A DNA stretch of 64,000 nt from Flavobacteriales bacterium 33_180_T64 (lineage in GTDB: Bacteria > Bacteroidota > Bacteroidia > Flavobacteriales > Flavobacteriaceae). The notes under the pieces were generated by a model. It was not told the origin of the DNA. It saw only the letters and a list, made by a program, of their open reading frames with translations, and made no database searches. Below, piece by piece: positions 37,188-44,465 of this stretch. The number at the start of each line of letters is the position of its first letter. Position 1 is the stretch's first letter. The translations under genes and the position numbers were made by a program. The DNA is taken from contig MAAQ01000013.1 of assembly GCA_002162685.1 (NCBI GenBank), forward strand, positions 248,001-312,000. Reading direction: 5' to 3'.

Positions 37188-37454
37188 CTAACATATCGAC
37201 AAACTGAGTGTTTTGTTCTTTAAACGAGACATTCGGCGCATATAAATGTCTTCTAAAATAGCATTTATCTCTTGATACTTAGGTGTTAATTCGGTAAGTT
37301 TTCCATTTCCACTTGTTGTTAATTGTCGCTTACAGCATTTACAAGTATACTCTTTAACATGAGATGTCACTTTTTTTGTCATTTCATAATTGTGACCAAA
37401 AATATCACAATAAATTCTTAATGAATTAGAAGTCTTAGAAGTCGTATTTTTCAT
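37188..37454 (-). CDS. Small Cys/His protein with CxxFGH...CxxC pattern, paralogue 3
   Basis: 88 residues: a Ser/Thr-rich N-terminus, C16-D-I-F-G-H21, C38-K-C-C41, LTPKYQEINAILEDIYMRRMSRLK. Same domain and C-terminal helix as paralogue 2. The upstream ~80 bp are alignable with those of paralogue 1, including a GTCCCCAAATCTTATA leader. It is followed 77 nt downstream by paralogue 2. Role unknown. Confidence 0.75.
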   Translation of the reverse strand: MKNTTSKTSNSLRIYCDIFGHNYEMTKKVTSHVKEYTCKCCKRQLTTSGNGKLTELTPKYQEINAILEDIYMRRMSRLKNKTLSLSIC

Positions 37455-37457
37455 GGC

Positions 37458-37540
37458 TATAAGATTTGGGGACTATAAACTTAGAGAAAAAAGTAATAAA
37501 ATACGCTTAAAAGTATTATTTTTCGCTAAAACACATTAAT
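37458..37540 (-). promoter_or_regulatory. Conserved upstream region of Cys/His paralogue 3, with recurring element copy C
   Basis: Minus strand: TAAGTTTA, a near match to TAnnTTTG, then the shared GTCCCCAAATCTTATA leader. The recurring element (plus-strand CGCTAAAACACATTAAT) is at 37524-37540. Confidence 0.45.
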
Positions 37541-38292
37541 AAGTAGGATAATTCTGATTTATTTTCAATATGACTCATATGTCCATACAATAATTCTTCA
37601 CAAACAATTTTGGTTTCTTTAGTTTCGCTCAGGATTCGTTTACCATCAATTACGGGATCTTTCAAGCCTATGATTATTAATTTATCAGCTTTTAAGTTTT
37701 TAAAAAACTCAAACTTATCTGTCCTAACACGCATACCTTCTTGAGCAGCTATATAACCCTGAAGCGATGTTTGTAATGCTTGATTAAGAGCTTTCTCTAA
37801 TTCAATTTTATGTGATGATAAACTTTCCGAAGAAAATAAATTTGTAAATGACATGCGAACCATATTTCTAAAATTGGTCTGCACCATTTTATTAGCCCTT
37901 TTACGCAATGCTTTACGCTCAACATCATCTGCTTGATAAGTAGAATTCATTAAGCATAATCCTGAAACACGTTTTGGACTAATTTCAGCTAGAGCTAGAG
38001 CTACATAACCACCCATAGAATGCCCTATAAGTTTAAAATTTTCAACACCTAAGTGATCTAGCACAGTATTAACAACTTGAGCCATATCTGGCATTGTATG
38101 TATATATCCTAAACATCCTGTTTGACCATGCCCTAATAAATCAACACAAATAACTCTATGGGTTTTAAGTAATTGTGATTTTATATTATCCCACATTGAA
38201 GAATTTTCCAGAAAGCCATGGAGCAAAACCACAACCTCTCCGTTACCTTCGTCTTCATAAAAAACCGGAATCCCTTTATACTGTAAAATCAT
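37516..38292 (-). CDS. Alpha/beta-fold hydrolase
   Basis: 258 residues from the ATG at 38292; a TTG at 38301 is in frame but overlaps the promoter -7 box. Motifs: VVLLHGFLENSSMWDN (oxyanion region), DLLGHGQTG, the nucleophile elbow LIGHSMGGYVAL, acid-residue region IIGLKDPVID and catalytic His in YGHMSHIENKSEL. Cytoplasmic, of the broad MhpC/BioH-like group; substrate not predictable. A complete promoter (TTG-N18-TATCTTTG) ends 6 nt before the ATG. Confidence 0.92.
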   Translation of the reverse strand: MILQYKGIPVFYEDEGNGEVVVLLHGFLENSSMWDNIKSQLLKTHRVICVDLLGHGQTGCLGYIHTMPDMAQVVNTVLDHLGVENFKLIGHSMGGYVALALAEISPKRVSGLCLMNSTYQADDVERKALRKRANKMVQTNFRNMVRMSFTNLFSSESLSSHKIELEKALNQALQTSLQGYIAAQEGMRVRTDKFEFFKNLKADKLIIIGLKDPVIDGKRILSETKETKIVCEELLYGHMSHIENKSELSYLLMCFSEK

Positions 38293-38298
38293 AGAAAA

Positions 38299-38327
38299 CA
38301 AAGATACTATTTGAATAGAATTTGCAA
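38299..38327 (-). promoter_or_regulatory. Promoter of the alpha/beta hydrolase gene (leaderless)
   Basis: Minus-strand TTG (38327-38325), 18-nt spacer, TATCTTTG (38306-38299); the ATG follows after 6 nt. It decides the start codon in favour of 38292. Confidence 0.65.
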
Positions 38328-38350
38328 ACCTACTATGACGAAGTATTTAT

Positions 38351-38358
38351 TATATTTG
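38351..38358 (+). promoter_or_regulatory. -7 element TATATTTG
   Basis: Exact TAnnTTTG match 25 nt before the ATG at 38384, driving the short secreted protein and brnQ. Confidence 0.5.
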
Positions 38359-38383
38359 AACATAATCAGCTAAAAGACACTTC

Positions 38384-38638
38384 ATGCTCTTGAAAAGATT
38401 CGCTCTATTGATATTTCTTCTTTCGTTTATTATAACAAACGCTCAAATTGAAGACAAAAATAATGAAACGACCTTTGTTGCCAAATGGAATAATAGAAGC
38501 TACGATGCTGATGTATTTATACTTTTCACTTTTGATGAATCTGGAAATGCAACTGGAGTAACTATAAAACACATTGCTCCAATAACAGATTTTAGTTTCG
38601 ACTTTCATAATCTCAACCTTAAAAAACAAAGTAATTGA
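38384..38638 (+). CDS. Small secreted protein, DUF3471-like C-terminus
   Basis: 84 residues. A signal peptide ends ITNAQ. The remaining ~60 residues (FILFTFDESGNATGVTIKHIAPITDFSFDFHNL) resemble the C-terminal DUF3471 module found after beta-lactamase-type serine hydrolases of flavobacteria. It could be a free-standing domain or the remnant of a larger hydrolase. The stop codon overlaps the TTG start of brnQ by 4 nt, so the two are translationally coupled. Confidence 0.7.
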   Translation: MLLKRFALLIFLLSFIITNAQIEDKNNETTFVAKWNNRSYDADVFILFTFDESGNATGVTIKHIAPITDFSFDFHNLNLKKQSN

Positions 38639-39930
38639 ATTCTAAAAAAGAACTTTTCATAACCAGTTTTGGTTTGTTTTCTCTGTTTTTTGGAGCAGGA
38701 AATTTATTGATCCCTCCGCTTTTAGGTTATACTGCTGGTGAAAATTGGTTTTGGGTTGCTATTGGTTTTATGATAACAGCTGTTGTAATTCCAATTATAG
38801 GAATCCTAGCTCATGCAAAATTACAAGGCACGCTCTATGACTTTGGAAAAAAAATATCGCCACGGTTTAGTCTTATTTATTGCATTCTTATCTATGCCAT
38901 TTCTATTGCCATTCCGTCCCCAAGAACAGCTGCTGCAACTCATGAAATTGCTATTCATCCTGCTTTTGGAACAAGTCCATTATTAACAAGTACGCTTTAT
39001 TTTACATTAGTATTAATCTTTGTGCTTAATAGATCTAAAATTTTAAGTTTTATAGGGAAGTTTTTAACACCATTAATTGTAATCATATTACTGATGGTTA
39101 TTGGAATTGGTTTATGTTCTTCGGAAATGGTCACAAGCACTTCTCAGATTAAAACACCTTTAGTATCTGGAATTCTAGAAGGTTATCAAACCTTCGATGC
39201 TATTGGAGCTGTTGTTGTTGGAGCAGTCATTATTATCTCTATTGATTTTAGAAATAAAGGAAGTTTTAAAGATAAAAAAGCATTAATTGCAAAATCTGGA
39301 TGGATTGCAGGATTGGGCTTATTTATTATTTATGCTGGATTAATTTCAGTTGGTGCGTATTATGGTTCTCAAATTGATATCAATTCAGAATTAAGTAGCG
39401 ACATGCAACGCGCTAACTTATTGAGGAACATAAGCATCACTTCTTTAGGAGCTTTTGGAAATACCATTTTAAGTGTTTTGATTTCTTTAGCATGCTTCAC
39501 AACTGCAGTAGGAATTATTGCAGGAACTGCCGATTACTTTAAAGGGTTACTTGGCAACTCGCAACGTATTTATCGTATCACAGCCATAATTGCCTGCGTG
39601 TTAGGCGTAATTGTTGGCCAATTAGATTTCCATTCTATTATCGTCATTGCCTATCCCATTTTACTCTTTATTTACCCTGTCACTATTGTATTAATTATCC
39701 TCAATGTACTACCTACCCAATTTGCAACATCTCTTGTTTTTAAAACTGTAGTCATTGTAACATTGCTTTTTAGCATACCTGATGTCATTGGATTTATTAG
39801 TCCGAGTGATTCATTAAAAAGGTTTATTTCATATATCCCTTTTGCTAAATACAGTTTTGGATGGGTATTACCTGCTTTAGCAACATGCTTGGGATTTGGA
39901 ATAATTGACTTAAAATCAAAAAAAGCCTAA
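38635..39930 (+). CDS. brnQ: Branched-chain amino acid transport system II carrier protein
   Basis: 431 residues, very hydrophobic with about 12 membrane segments. FGLFSLFFGAGNLLIPP is the family's N-terminal signature. Sodium-coupled symporter for Leu, Ile and Val in the LIVCS family. The start is a TTG overlapping the upstream stop (TTGA), chosen because the conserved N-terminus starts right there and no ATG is available. The stop codon is inside the terminator stem. Confidence 0.93.
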   Translation: MNSKKELFITSFGLFSLFFGAGNLLIPPLLGYTAGENWFWVAIGFMITAVVIPIIGILAHAKLQGTLYDFGKKISPRFSLIYCILIYAISIAIPSPRTAAATHEIAIHPAFGTSPLLTSTLYFTLVLIFVLNRSKILSFIGKFLTPLIVIILLMVIGIGLCSSEMVTSTSQIKTPLVSGILEGYQTFDAIGAVVVGAVIIISIDFRNKGSFKDKKALIAKSGWIAGLGLFIIYAGLISVGAYYGSQIDINSELSSDMQRANLLRNISITSLGAFGNTILSVLISLACFTTAVGIIAGTADYFKGLLGNSQRIYRITAIIACVLGVIVGQLDFHSIIVIAYPILLFIYPVTIVLIILNVLPTQFATSLVFKTVVIVTLLFSIPDVIGFISPSDSLKRFISYIPFAKYSFGWVLPALATCLGFGIIDLKSKKA

Positions 39931-39950
39931 AACAATTGCTTTAGGCTTTA
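39922..39950. terminator. Terminator overlapping the brnQ stop codon
   Basis: AAGCCTAAA / TTTAGGCTT stem with an 8-nt loop, A run before and T-rich after; serves convergent brnQ and pepP. Confidence 0.75.
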
Positions 39951-39969
39951 AACTATTTTCAATCTTTTT

Positions 39970-41262
39970 TTAAGCATTCATCAATGCTTCAATCTCTTCA
40001 ACTTCAATAGGGATATTACGCATTAAATTAAACGGTTCGCTTTTATCTTGTATAACGACATCATCTTCTAAACGAATACCAAAACCTTCCGCAGGAATAT
40101 AAATTCCAGGCTCAACAGTAAATACCATATTAGCTTGCATTGGCTCGGTTAGAATTCCGTAGTCATGTGTATCTAATCCCATATGATGCGAAGTCCCATG
40201 CATAAAATATTTTTTATACGCTGGCCAGTTTTTATCTTCATTTTGGACATCGGCTTTATCTAATAATCCAAGACCTAATAACTCTGAAGTCATTAGTTTC
40301 CCAACCTCAACATGATACTCTGCCCAATCAGTTCCAGGAATAAGCATTTTAGTAGCAGCGTTCTTCACACGGTTTACAGCATTATAAACTTCTTTTTGTC
40401 GCTTTGAGAATTTACCAGACACAGGAATTGTTCTAGTCATATCACTACTGTAATTAGCATATTCTGCACCAACATCCATTAATATTAGGTCACCAGATTT
40501 ACATTGCTGATTATTCTCAATATAATGTAACACATTAGCATTATTACCAGAAGCTATAATTGGTGTATAAGCGAATTTTTTTGAGCGATTTCTTAAAAAC
40601 TCATGCATGAATTCTGCTTCTATCTCAAATTCCCAAACCTCAGGTTTAACAAAATTTAAAACACGACGAAATCCTTTTTCTGTAATATCACATGCTTGCT
40701 GCAATAGATCTAACTCAGTAGAATCTTTTACAGAACGTAAACGCTGTAAAATTGGATTACTTTTAGCAACCGAATGTGCTGGATATTTATCTCTTAACCA
40801 TTTTGTAAAACGATCTTCGCGAGTTTCCGTTTCTACAGAAGCTCTATAATGTTCATTAGTATTAACATAAACCATTTCACACTGCGTCATTAACTCAAAC
40901 ATGATCTTCTCCATATCCTGAAGCCAGTACACTGTCTTTACACCACTAGTCTTCAATGCAGCTTCTTTAGTAAGTTTCTCACCTTCCCAAACTGCAATAT
41001 GCTCGTTCGTTTCCTTTAAAAATAAAATCTCACGATGGTGTTCTTTAGGGCAATCAGGAAATAACACTAAAATACTTTCTTCTTGATCGACACCACTCAA
41101 ATAAAAAATATCACGATGCTGCTCAAAAGGCATTGTGCTATCAGCACTTATTGGATATATGTCATTAGAATTGAAAACCGCTAAACTACTTGGTTTCATT
41201 TTTGACATGAAATTTTTGCGATTTTTTATAAAAAGGCTATTATCTATTTTATGATATTTCAT
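39970..41262 (-). CDS. pepP: Xaa-Pro aminopeptidase (aminopeptidase P, M24B)
   Basis: 430 residues. The N-terminal creatinase-like domain (about 1-170) is followed by the pita-bread catalytic domain with dinuclear metal ligands in LMDVGAEYANYSSDMTRT (two Asp), MHGTSHHMGLDTHD (His), VEPGIYIP (Glu) and IRLEDDVVI (Glu). It removes N-terminal residues that precede proline. The start MKYHKIDNSLF follows a -7 element at 41319-41326. Cytoplasmic. Confidence 0.95.
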   Translation of the reverse strand: MKYHKIDNSLFIKNRKNFMSKMKPSSLAVFNSNDIYPISADSTMPFEQHRDIFYLSGVDQEESILVLFPDCPKEHHREILFLKETNEHIAVWEGEKLTKEAALKTSGVKTVYWLQDMEKIMFELMTQCEMVYVNTNEHYRASVETETREDRFTKWLRDKYPAHSVAKSNPILQRLRSVKDSTELDLLQQACDITEKGFRRVLNFVKPEVWEFEIEAEFMHEFLRNRSKKFAYTPIIASGNNANVLHYIENNQQCKSGDLILMDVGAEYANYSSDMTRTIPVSGKFSKRQKEVYNAVNRVKNAATKMLIPGTDWAEYHVEVGKLMTSELLGLGLLDKADVQNEDKNWPAYKKYFMHGTSHHMGLDTHDYGILTEPMQANMVFTVEPGIYIPAEGFGIRLEDDVVIQDKSEPFNLMRNIPIEVEEIEALMNA

Positions 41263-41280
41263 TAAAAAATGTATTTATTA

Positions 41281-41298
41281 TTCCTGCTTCCACAAGAA
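41281..41298. repeat. Half copy of the REP-like element
   Basis: TTCCTGCTTCCACAAGAA matches the right arm of the element at 32227-32250 with one difference over 18 nt, upstream of pepP. Confidence 0.5.
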
Positions 41299-41318
41299 AC
41301 TATGAGTACTTATTTCTT

Positions 41319-41326
41319 CAAAAATA
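41319..41326 (-). promoter_or_regulatory. -7 element TATTTTTG for pepP
   Basis: Exact TAnnTTTG match on the minus strand, 56 nt upstream of the pepP ATG. Confidence 0.4.
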
Positions 41327-41361
41327 ATTAAAGAAAAACGTATTTAACTAGCCAAATGGCA

Positions 41362-41946
41362 TTAATTTATGTTTTTACGAATACGACTCATATGTCTGGA
41401 TGAAATTCCTAAAAAAGAAGCCAAATAATGTAATGGAACTTGCTGTAATAATTTTGGCTCATTACTTAATAACTTTTTATAACGTTCTTCAGGAGTGAGT
41501 GTTAATAAATCTATACGATAATCATCTATAAGGTAAATTTGATTTTCAATTAAGTTATAATAAAATCTATTAAACCCTTCATTTTTATCAAGTAGATACT
41601 TAAACGTTTCTTGCTTAATCACCCAGAGATCACAATCACTTATAGCCTTAATGTTTTTTCTTGAAGGCGCTTTATATATAAAGCTTTTTAAGGCCGAAGT
41701 ACAGGAGTTTTTTAAGGCTAGGTACGTTGTTTTCTCCTCTCCTAAAACATCTATAGAATGTTGTAAAACGCCACTTTCAATAAAACAGAAATACATACAA
41801 ACTCCTCCTTCTTTAACAAGAAAATCATTCTTTTTTAATTGAATAGGATAAAATGAATCTAAAATTTCAGAAACAAAACCATCAATTTCCATATCATTAA
41901 TGATACGTCTTAAATAGTCTTCAAAATTATTTTTTGGCTCTCCCAT
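41362..41946 (-). CDS. Crp/Fnr-type transcriptional regulator (cyclic-nucleotide-binding fold)
   Basis: 194 residues. A cNMP-binding beta roll spans about 25-140 (FLVKEGGVCMYFCFIESGVL). A long helix and a C-terminal helix-turn-helix (LASFLGISSRHMSRIRKN) follow. There is no N-terminal Cys cluster, so it is not an iron-sulfur FNR. The Arg/Glu phosphate-binding cassette of true Crp is not evident, so the effector is unknown. Such regulators are numerous in Flavobacteriia. A complete promoter lies upstream, with the recurring element behind it. Divergent from a T9SS-secreted protease gene, which is a candidate target. Confidence 0.9.
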   Translation of the reverse strand: MGEPKNNFEDYLRRIINDMEIDGFVSEILDSFYPIQLKKNDFLVKEGGVCMYFCFIESGVLQHSIDVLGEEKTTYLALKNSCTSALKSFIYKAPSRKNIKAISDCDLWVIKQETFKYLLDKNEGFNRFYYNLIENQIYLIDDYRIDLLTLTPEERYKKLLSNEPKLLQQVPLHYLASFLGISSRHMSRIRKNIN

Positions 41947-41980
41947 TTAACGTTCAATATTTATACAACCTTCTAGGACG

Positions 41981-42011
41981 CAAATGTAAATAGATTAAAT
42001 AGCTATATCAA
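41981..42011 (-). promoter_or_regulatory. Promoter of the Crp-type regulator gene
   Basis: Minus-strand TTG (42011-42009), 20-nt spacer, TACATTTG (41988-41981); the -7 box is 34 nt from the start codon. Confidence 0.65.
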
Positions 42012-42037
42012 ATTATCGATTAATTGCTATATTTAAC

Positions 42038-42060
42038 CGCTGAAATACATGATTTGTTTT
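42038..42060 (-). promoter_or_regulatory. Recurring upstream element, copy D
   Basis: Plus-strand CGCTGAAATACATG followed by ATTTGTTTT. It lies 27 nt behind the -33 TTG of the regulator promoter and only 20 nt before the ATG of the divergent protease gene, where an activator or repressor could act on either gene. Confidence 0.4.
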
Positions 42061-42079
42061 CGGATTTAAATTCTATACC

Positions 42080-43912
42080 ATGAAAAAAACTACACACATT
42101 ACATTGCTTTTATCAATATGCTTAGTATTGATAATCACACCATGTTCTTTAGCTCAAGAGCTATTCTACGAAGTGCCTTTAACCACTCAGGTTAAGTCTT
42201 CTAATCAAATTATTGAAGGAAGGGTTATTTCAAAAGAATCATTTTGGGATGAAAATCATTACAATATTTATACAATAAATACTGTCAAAATTCACAAAGT
42301 ATTTAAAGGTCAAACAGGAATACAAACTGTTGAAGTAATTACTCCTGGAGGAATGGTTGGTTTTGAATCTGAAGTTGTAACTCCAAGTTTATCTCTAGAA
42401 ATTGGTGATACTGGAATTTTCATGCTTCATAATAATAACATTGTAATTAACGCAGGAAATACTCAGAATAAATTTAAACCATATGCATCTTCTCAAGGAT
42501 TTTATAAATATGACTTAAGGCATAATTCTGTTTCCAATCCTTTTCAAACAAGACAGGGTATTACCGAAAATTTCTATAAAGAAATTAAAAGTCTAAATAA
42601 TAATACCTCAATAGTTAAAATTTCAAAATTTGATGTCAATCAAATTTTACAAAATAATGTTACGAATAGAGATAGTAACGGTGTTATAAATATTTCTAAT
42701 ATATCTCCAACAACTTTAAATGGTGGTGTAAGAGACCTATTAACTATTTCTGGTACTGGTTTTGGAACTGCTGGAACAGTAGCGTTTAGAGATGCTAATG
42801 CTGGTGGTGAAGATGATATGGGAACGCCCATTTATTATACTGCTATAGCTAGCCAAATTGTAAGTTGGACTGATAGCGAAATTATTGTTGAAGTCCCTTC
42901 TCGAGCGGGAACTGGAGATGTTAGAGTCACTCCTACAGTTGGAGGTGGTGGAAGTGAAGTCGTTTCAACGCAAACTTTAACTGTTTTTTATTCTCAAATC
43001 AATCCTTCAAATGGAACCACAGACTTTCCTTCTCAACACTTTGACACTAATGGAAATGGAGGCTATACATGGCAAATGAATACAGATTTTGATGCAAACA
43101 CCGCTGCAAATGCTTCTTTTTTAAGGGCTTTTGATACTTGGGTTTGTACCACAGGAATTAATTGGGAAATCGGTGCTGTGACTACACTTGACATCATTGC
43201 TTCAGATGGTGTAAATATCATTCGTTTTGATGATGGTGCTGAATTACCAGAAGGTGTTTTAGGTAGATGTACATCTAGATTTGGAACATGTGCTTCTGCA
43301 TCACCAGGTGGATTAGATGTTGTAGTTACTGAACTTGATATTGTTTTTAACGATGTGTTTACTGGAGGATTCTCTGTATTATCTTGGGAATTCGGACCAG
43401 GAATTGCTACAGGTTTCGAAGTTGATTTTGAAAGTGTTGCTGTTCACGAATTAGGTCATGGACATCAATTAGCTCATATAATTAATTCGGGAGAGGTAAT
43501 GCATTACTCAATAGCTAATGGCCAAAATAGCAGAGATTTAGGGAGTAGTGATCTTTCTGGCGCTATTGATATGATGAATAGAAATACTATAGACCAAGTT
43601 TGCGGAACAGGTTTAATGACCTACTCTATATGTTCTGGCTTAACCTTATCAATAGATGAAAATATATTAGAAGAAAACATAATTATTTACCCAAATCCAA
43701 CTAAAACTAATTTAAACATTTCTAGCGCAGCTTTTATAAAAATAGACAATGCATCTATATATGATGTTAGAGGTCGTTTGATCCTTTCAAAAGATATAAA
43801 TTCATCTAGTAATCTAAATACTATTAATGTTAATCAACTTAATTCTGGAATCTATTTTATCAAAATTAATGTTGAAAACACAACAATTAGCAAAAAATTT
43901 ATTGTTCAATAA
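42080..43912 (+). CDS. T9SS-secreted metalloprotease with IPT/TIG domain, type A sorting domain
   Basis: 610 residues. A signal peptide ends CSLAQ. An N-terminal beta domain (about 30-190) is followed by an IPT/TIG Ig-like domain at about 205-300 (ISPTTLNGGVRDLLTISGTGFG). A zinc protease domain has the motif HELGHGHQLAH (HExxHxxxxxH) and a possible Met-turn Met in GEVMHYSI. The C-terminal ~75 residues (IIIYPNPTKTNLNIS ... GIYFIKI) form a type A T9SS sorting domain (Por secretion tail). Metzincin-like, matrixin/M57-type; substrate unknown. Released or attached at the cell surface through T9SS. Confidence 0.9.
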   Translation: MKKTTHITLLLSICLVLIITPCSLAQELFYEVPLTTQVKSSNQIIEGRVISKESFWDENHYNIYTINTVKIHKVFKGQTGIQTVEVITPGGMVGFESEVVTPSLSLEIGDTGIFMLHNNNIVINAGNTQNKFKPYASSQGFYKYDLRHNSVSNPFQTRQGITENFYKEIKSLNNNTSIVKISKFDVNQILQNNVTNRDSNGVINISNISPTTLNGGVRDLLTISGTGFGTAGTVAFRDANAGGEDDMGTPIYYTAIASQIVSWTDSEIIVEVPSRAGTGDVRVTPTVGGGGSEVVSTQTLTVFYSQINPSNGTTDFPSQHFDTNGNGGYTWQMNTDFDANTAANASFLRAFDTWVCTTGINWEIGAVTTLDIIASDGVNIIRFDDGAELPEGVLGRCTSRFGTCASASPGGLDVVVTELDIVFNDVFTGGFSVLSWEFGPGIATGFEVDFESVAVHELGHGHQLAHIINSGEVMHYSIANGQNSRDLGSSDLSGAIDMMNRNTIDQVCGTGLMTYSICSGLTLSIDENILEENIIIYPNPTKTNLNISSAAFIKIDNASIYDVRGRLILSKDINSSSNLNTINVNQLNSGIYFIKINVENTTISKKFIVQ

Positions 43913-43930
43913 ATTCAAAATTATATAACA

Positions 43931-43964
43931 AAAAAGGCGTTCAATGATTTGAACGCCTTTTATC
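43931..43964. terminator. Bidirectional terminator
   Basis: AAAGGCGTTCAA / TTGAACGCCTTT perfect 12-bp stem with a TGAT loop and A/T runs on both sides, between convergent genes. Confidence 0.9.
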
Positions 43965-43981
43965 ATATTTATACTATCAAG

Positions 43982-44281
43982 TTATTTCTTCATAGCATTC
44001 TTTATCATTCCCACAATTGCCATGAGAACACCTCCTCCTACACCACCACTAGCAACACTACCAAGAATACTGGATAAATCCATACTGGTAGTAGCTTCTG
44101 CTACTTCTGCACCTCCTAATCCTAGCATTCCAAGAAGCTGACCACCAAGTCCGCCACCTAAAATTCCTAAAATTGAGTTTCCAAGTGTTCCTAAAGAAAA
44201 TTTCTTCATAAGAGATCCAGCTAGGTTTCCACCAACGGCTCCACTTACTAACTGGATAATTAAAGGTAAATACTCTTCCAT
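43982..44281 (-). CDS. Small glycine-rich hydrophobic protein, unknown function
   Basis: 99 residues with many Gly (clusters GILGGGLGGQLLGMLGLGG and ASGGVGGGVL), two or three hydrophobic stretches and a short Lys tail (IKNAMKK). There is no signal peptide. Gly-zipper patterns suggest a membrane-inserting helix bundle or oligomer; small bacteriocins and some toxins look similar, but no leader or immunity gene is seen. It has its own terminator downstream and no clear promoter. Coding is likely given the clean frame and codon use; function unknown. Confidence 0.75.
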   Translation of the reverse strand: MEEYLPLIIQLVSGAVGGNLAGSLMKKFSLGTLGNSILGILGGGLGGQLLGMLGLGGAEVAEATTSMDLSSILGSVASGGVGGGVLMAIVGMIKNAMKK

Positions 44282-44434
44282 TTTAAATATAGTTATTAGT
44301 TAATATTTTGAAAAATAGTAATTTTTTTAGTTAAAAAAATGAATATAAAATAATTTAATTAACATTTTTAATTACAATTCTCAACAACGACACTCTCGAA
44401 GATGTTTTTTTTCACATCCATCACCTATATTTAT

Positions 44435-44442
44435 TATCTTTA
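44435..44442 (+). promoter_or_regulatory. -7-like element TATCTTTA
   Basis: Seven of eight positions match TAnnTTTG, 23 nt before the ATG at 44466. Confidence 0.35.
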
Positions 44443-44465
44443 GTGCACATTATAAACCAACTCAC

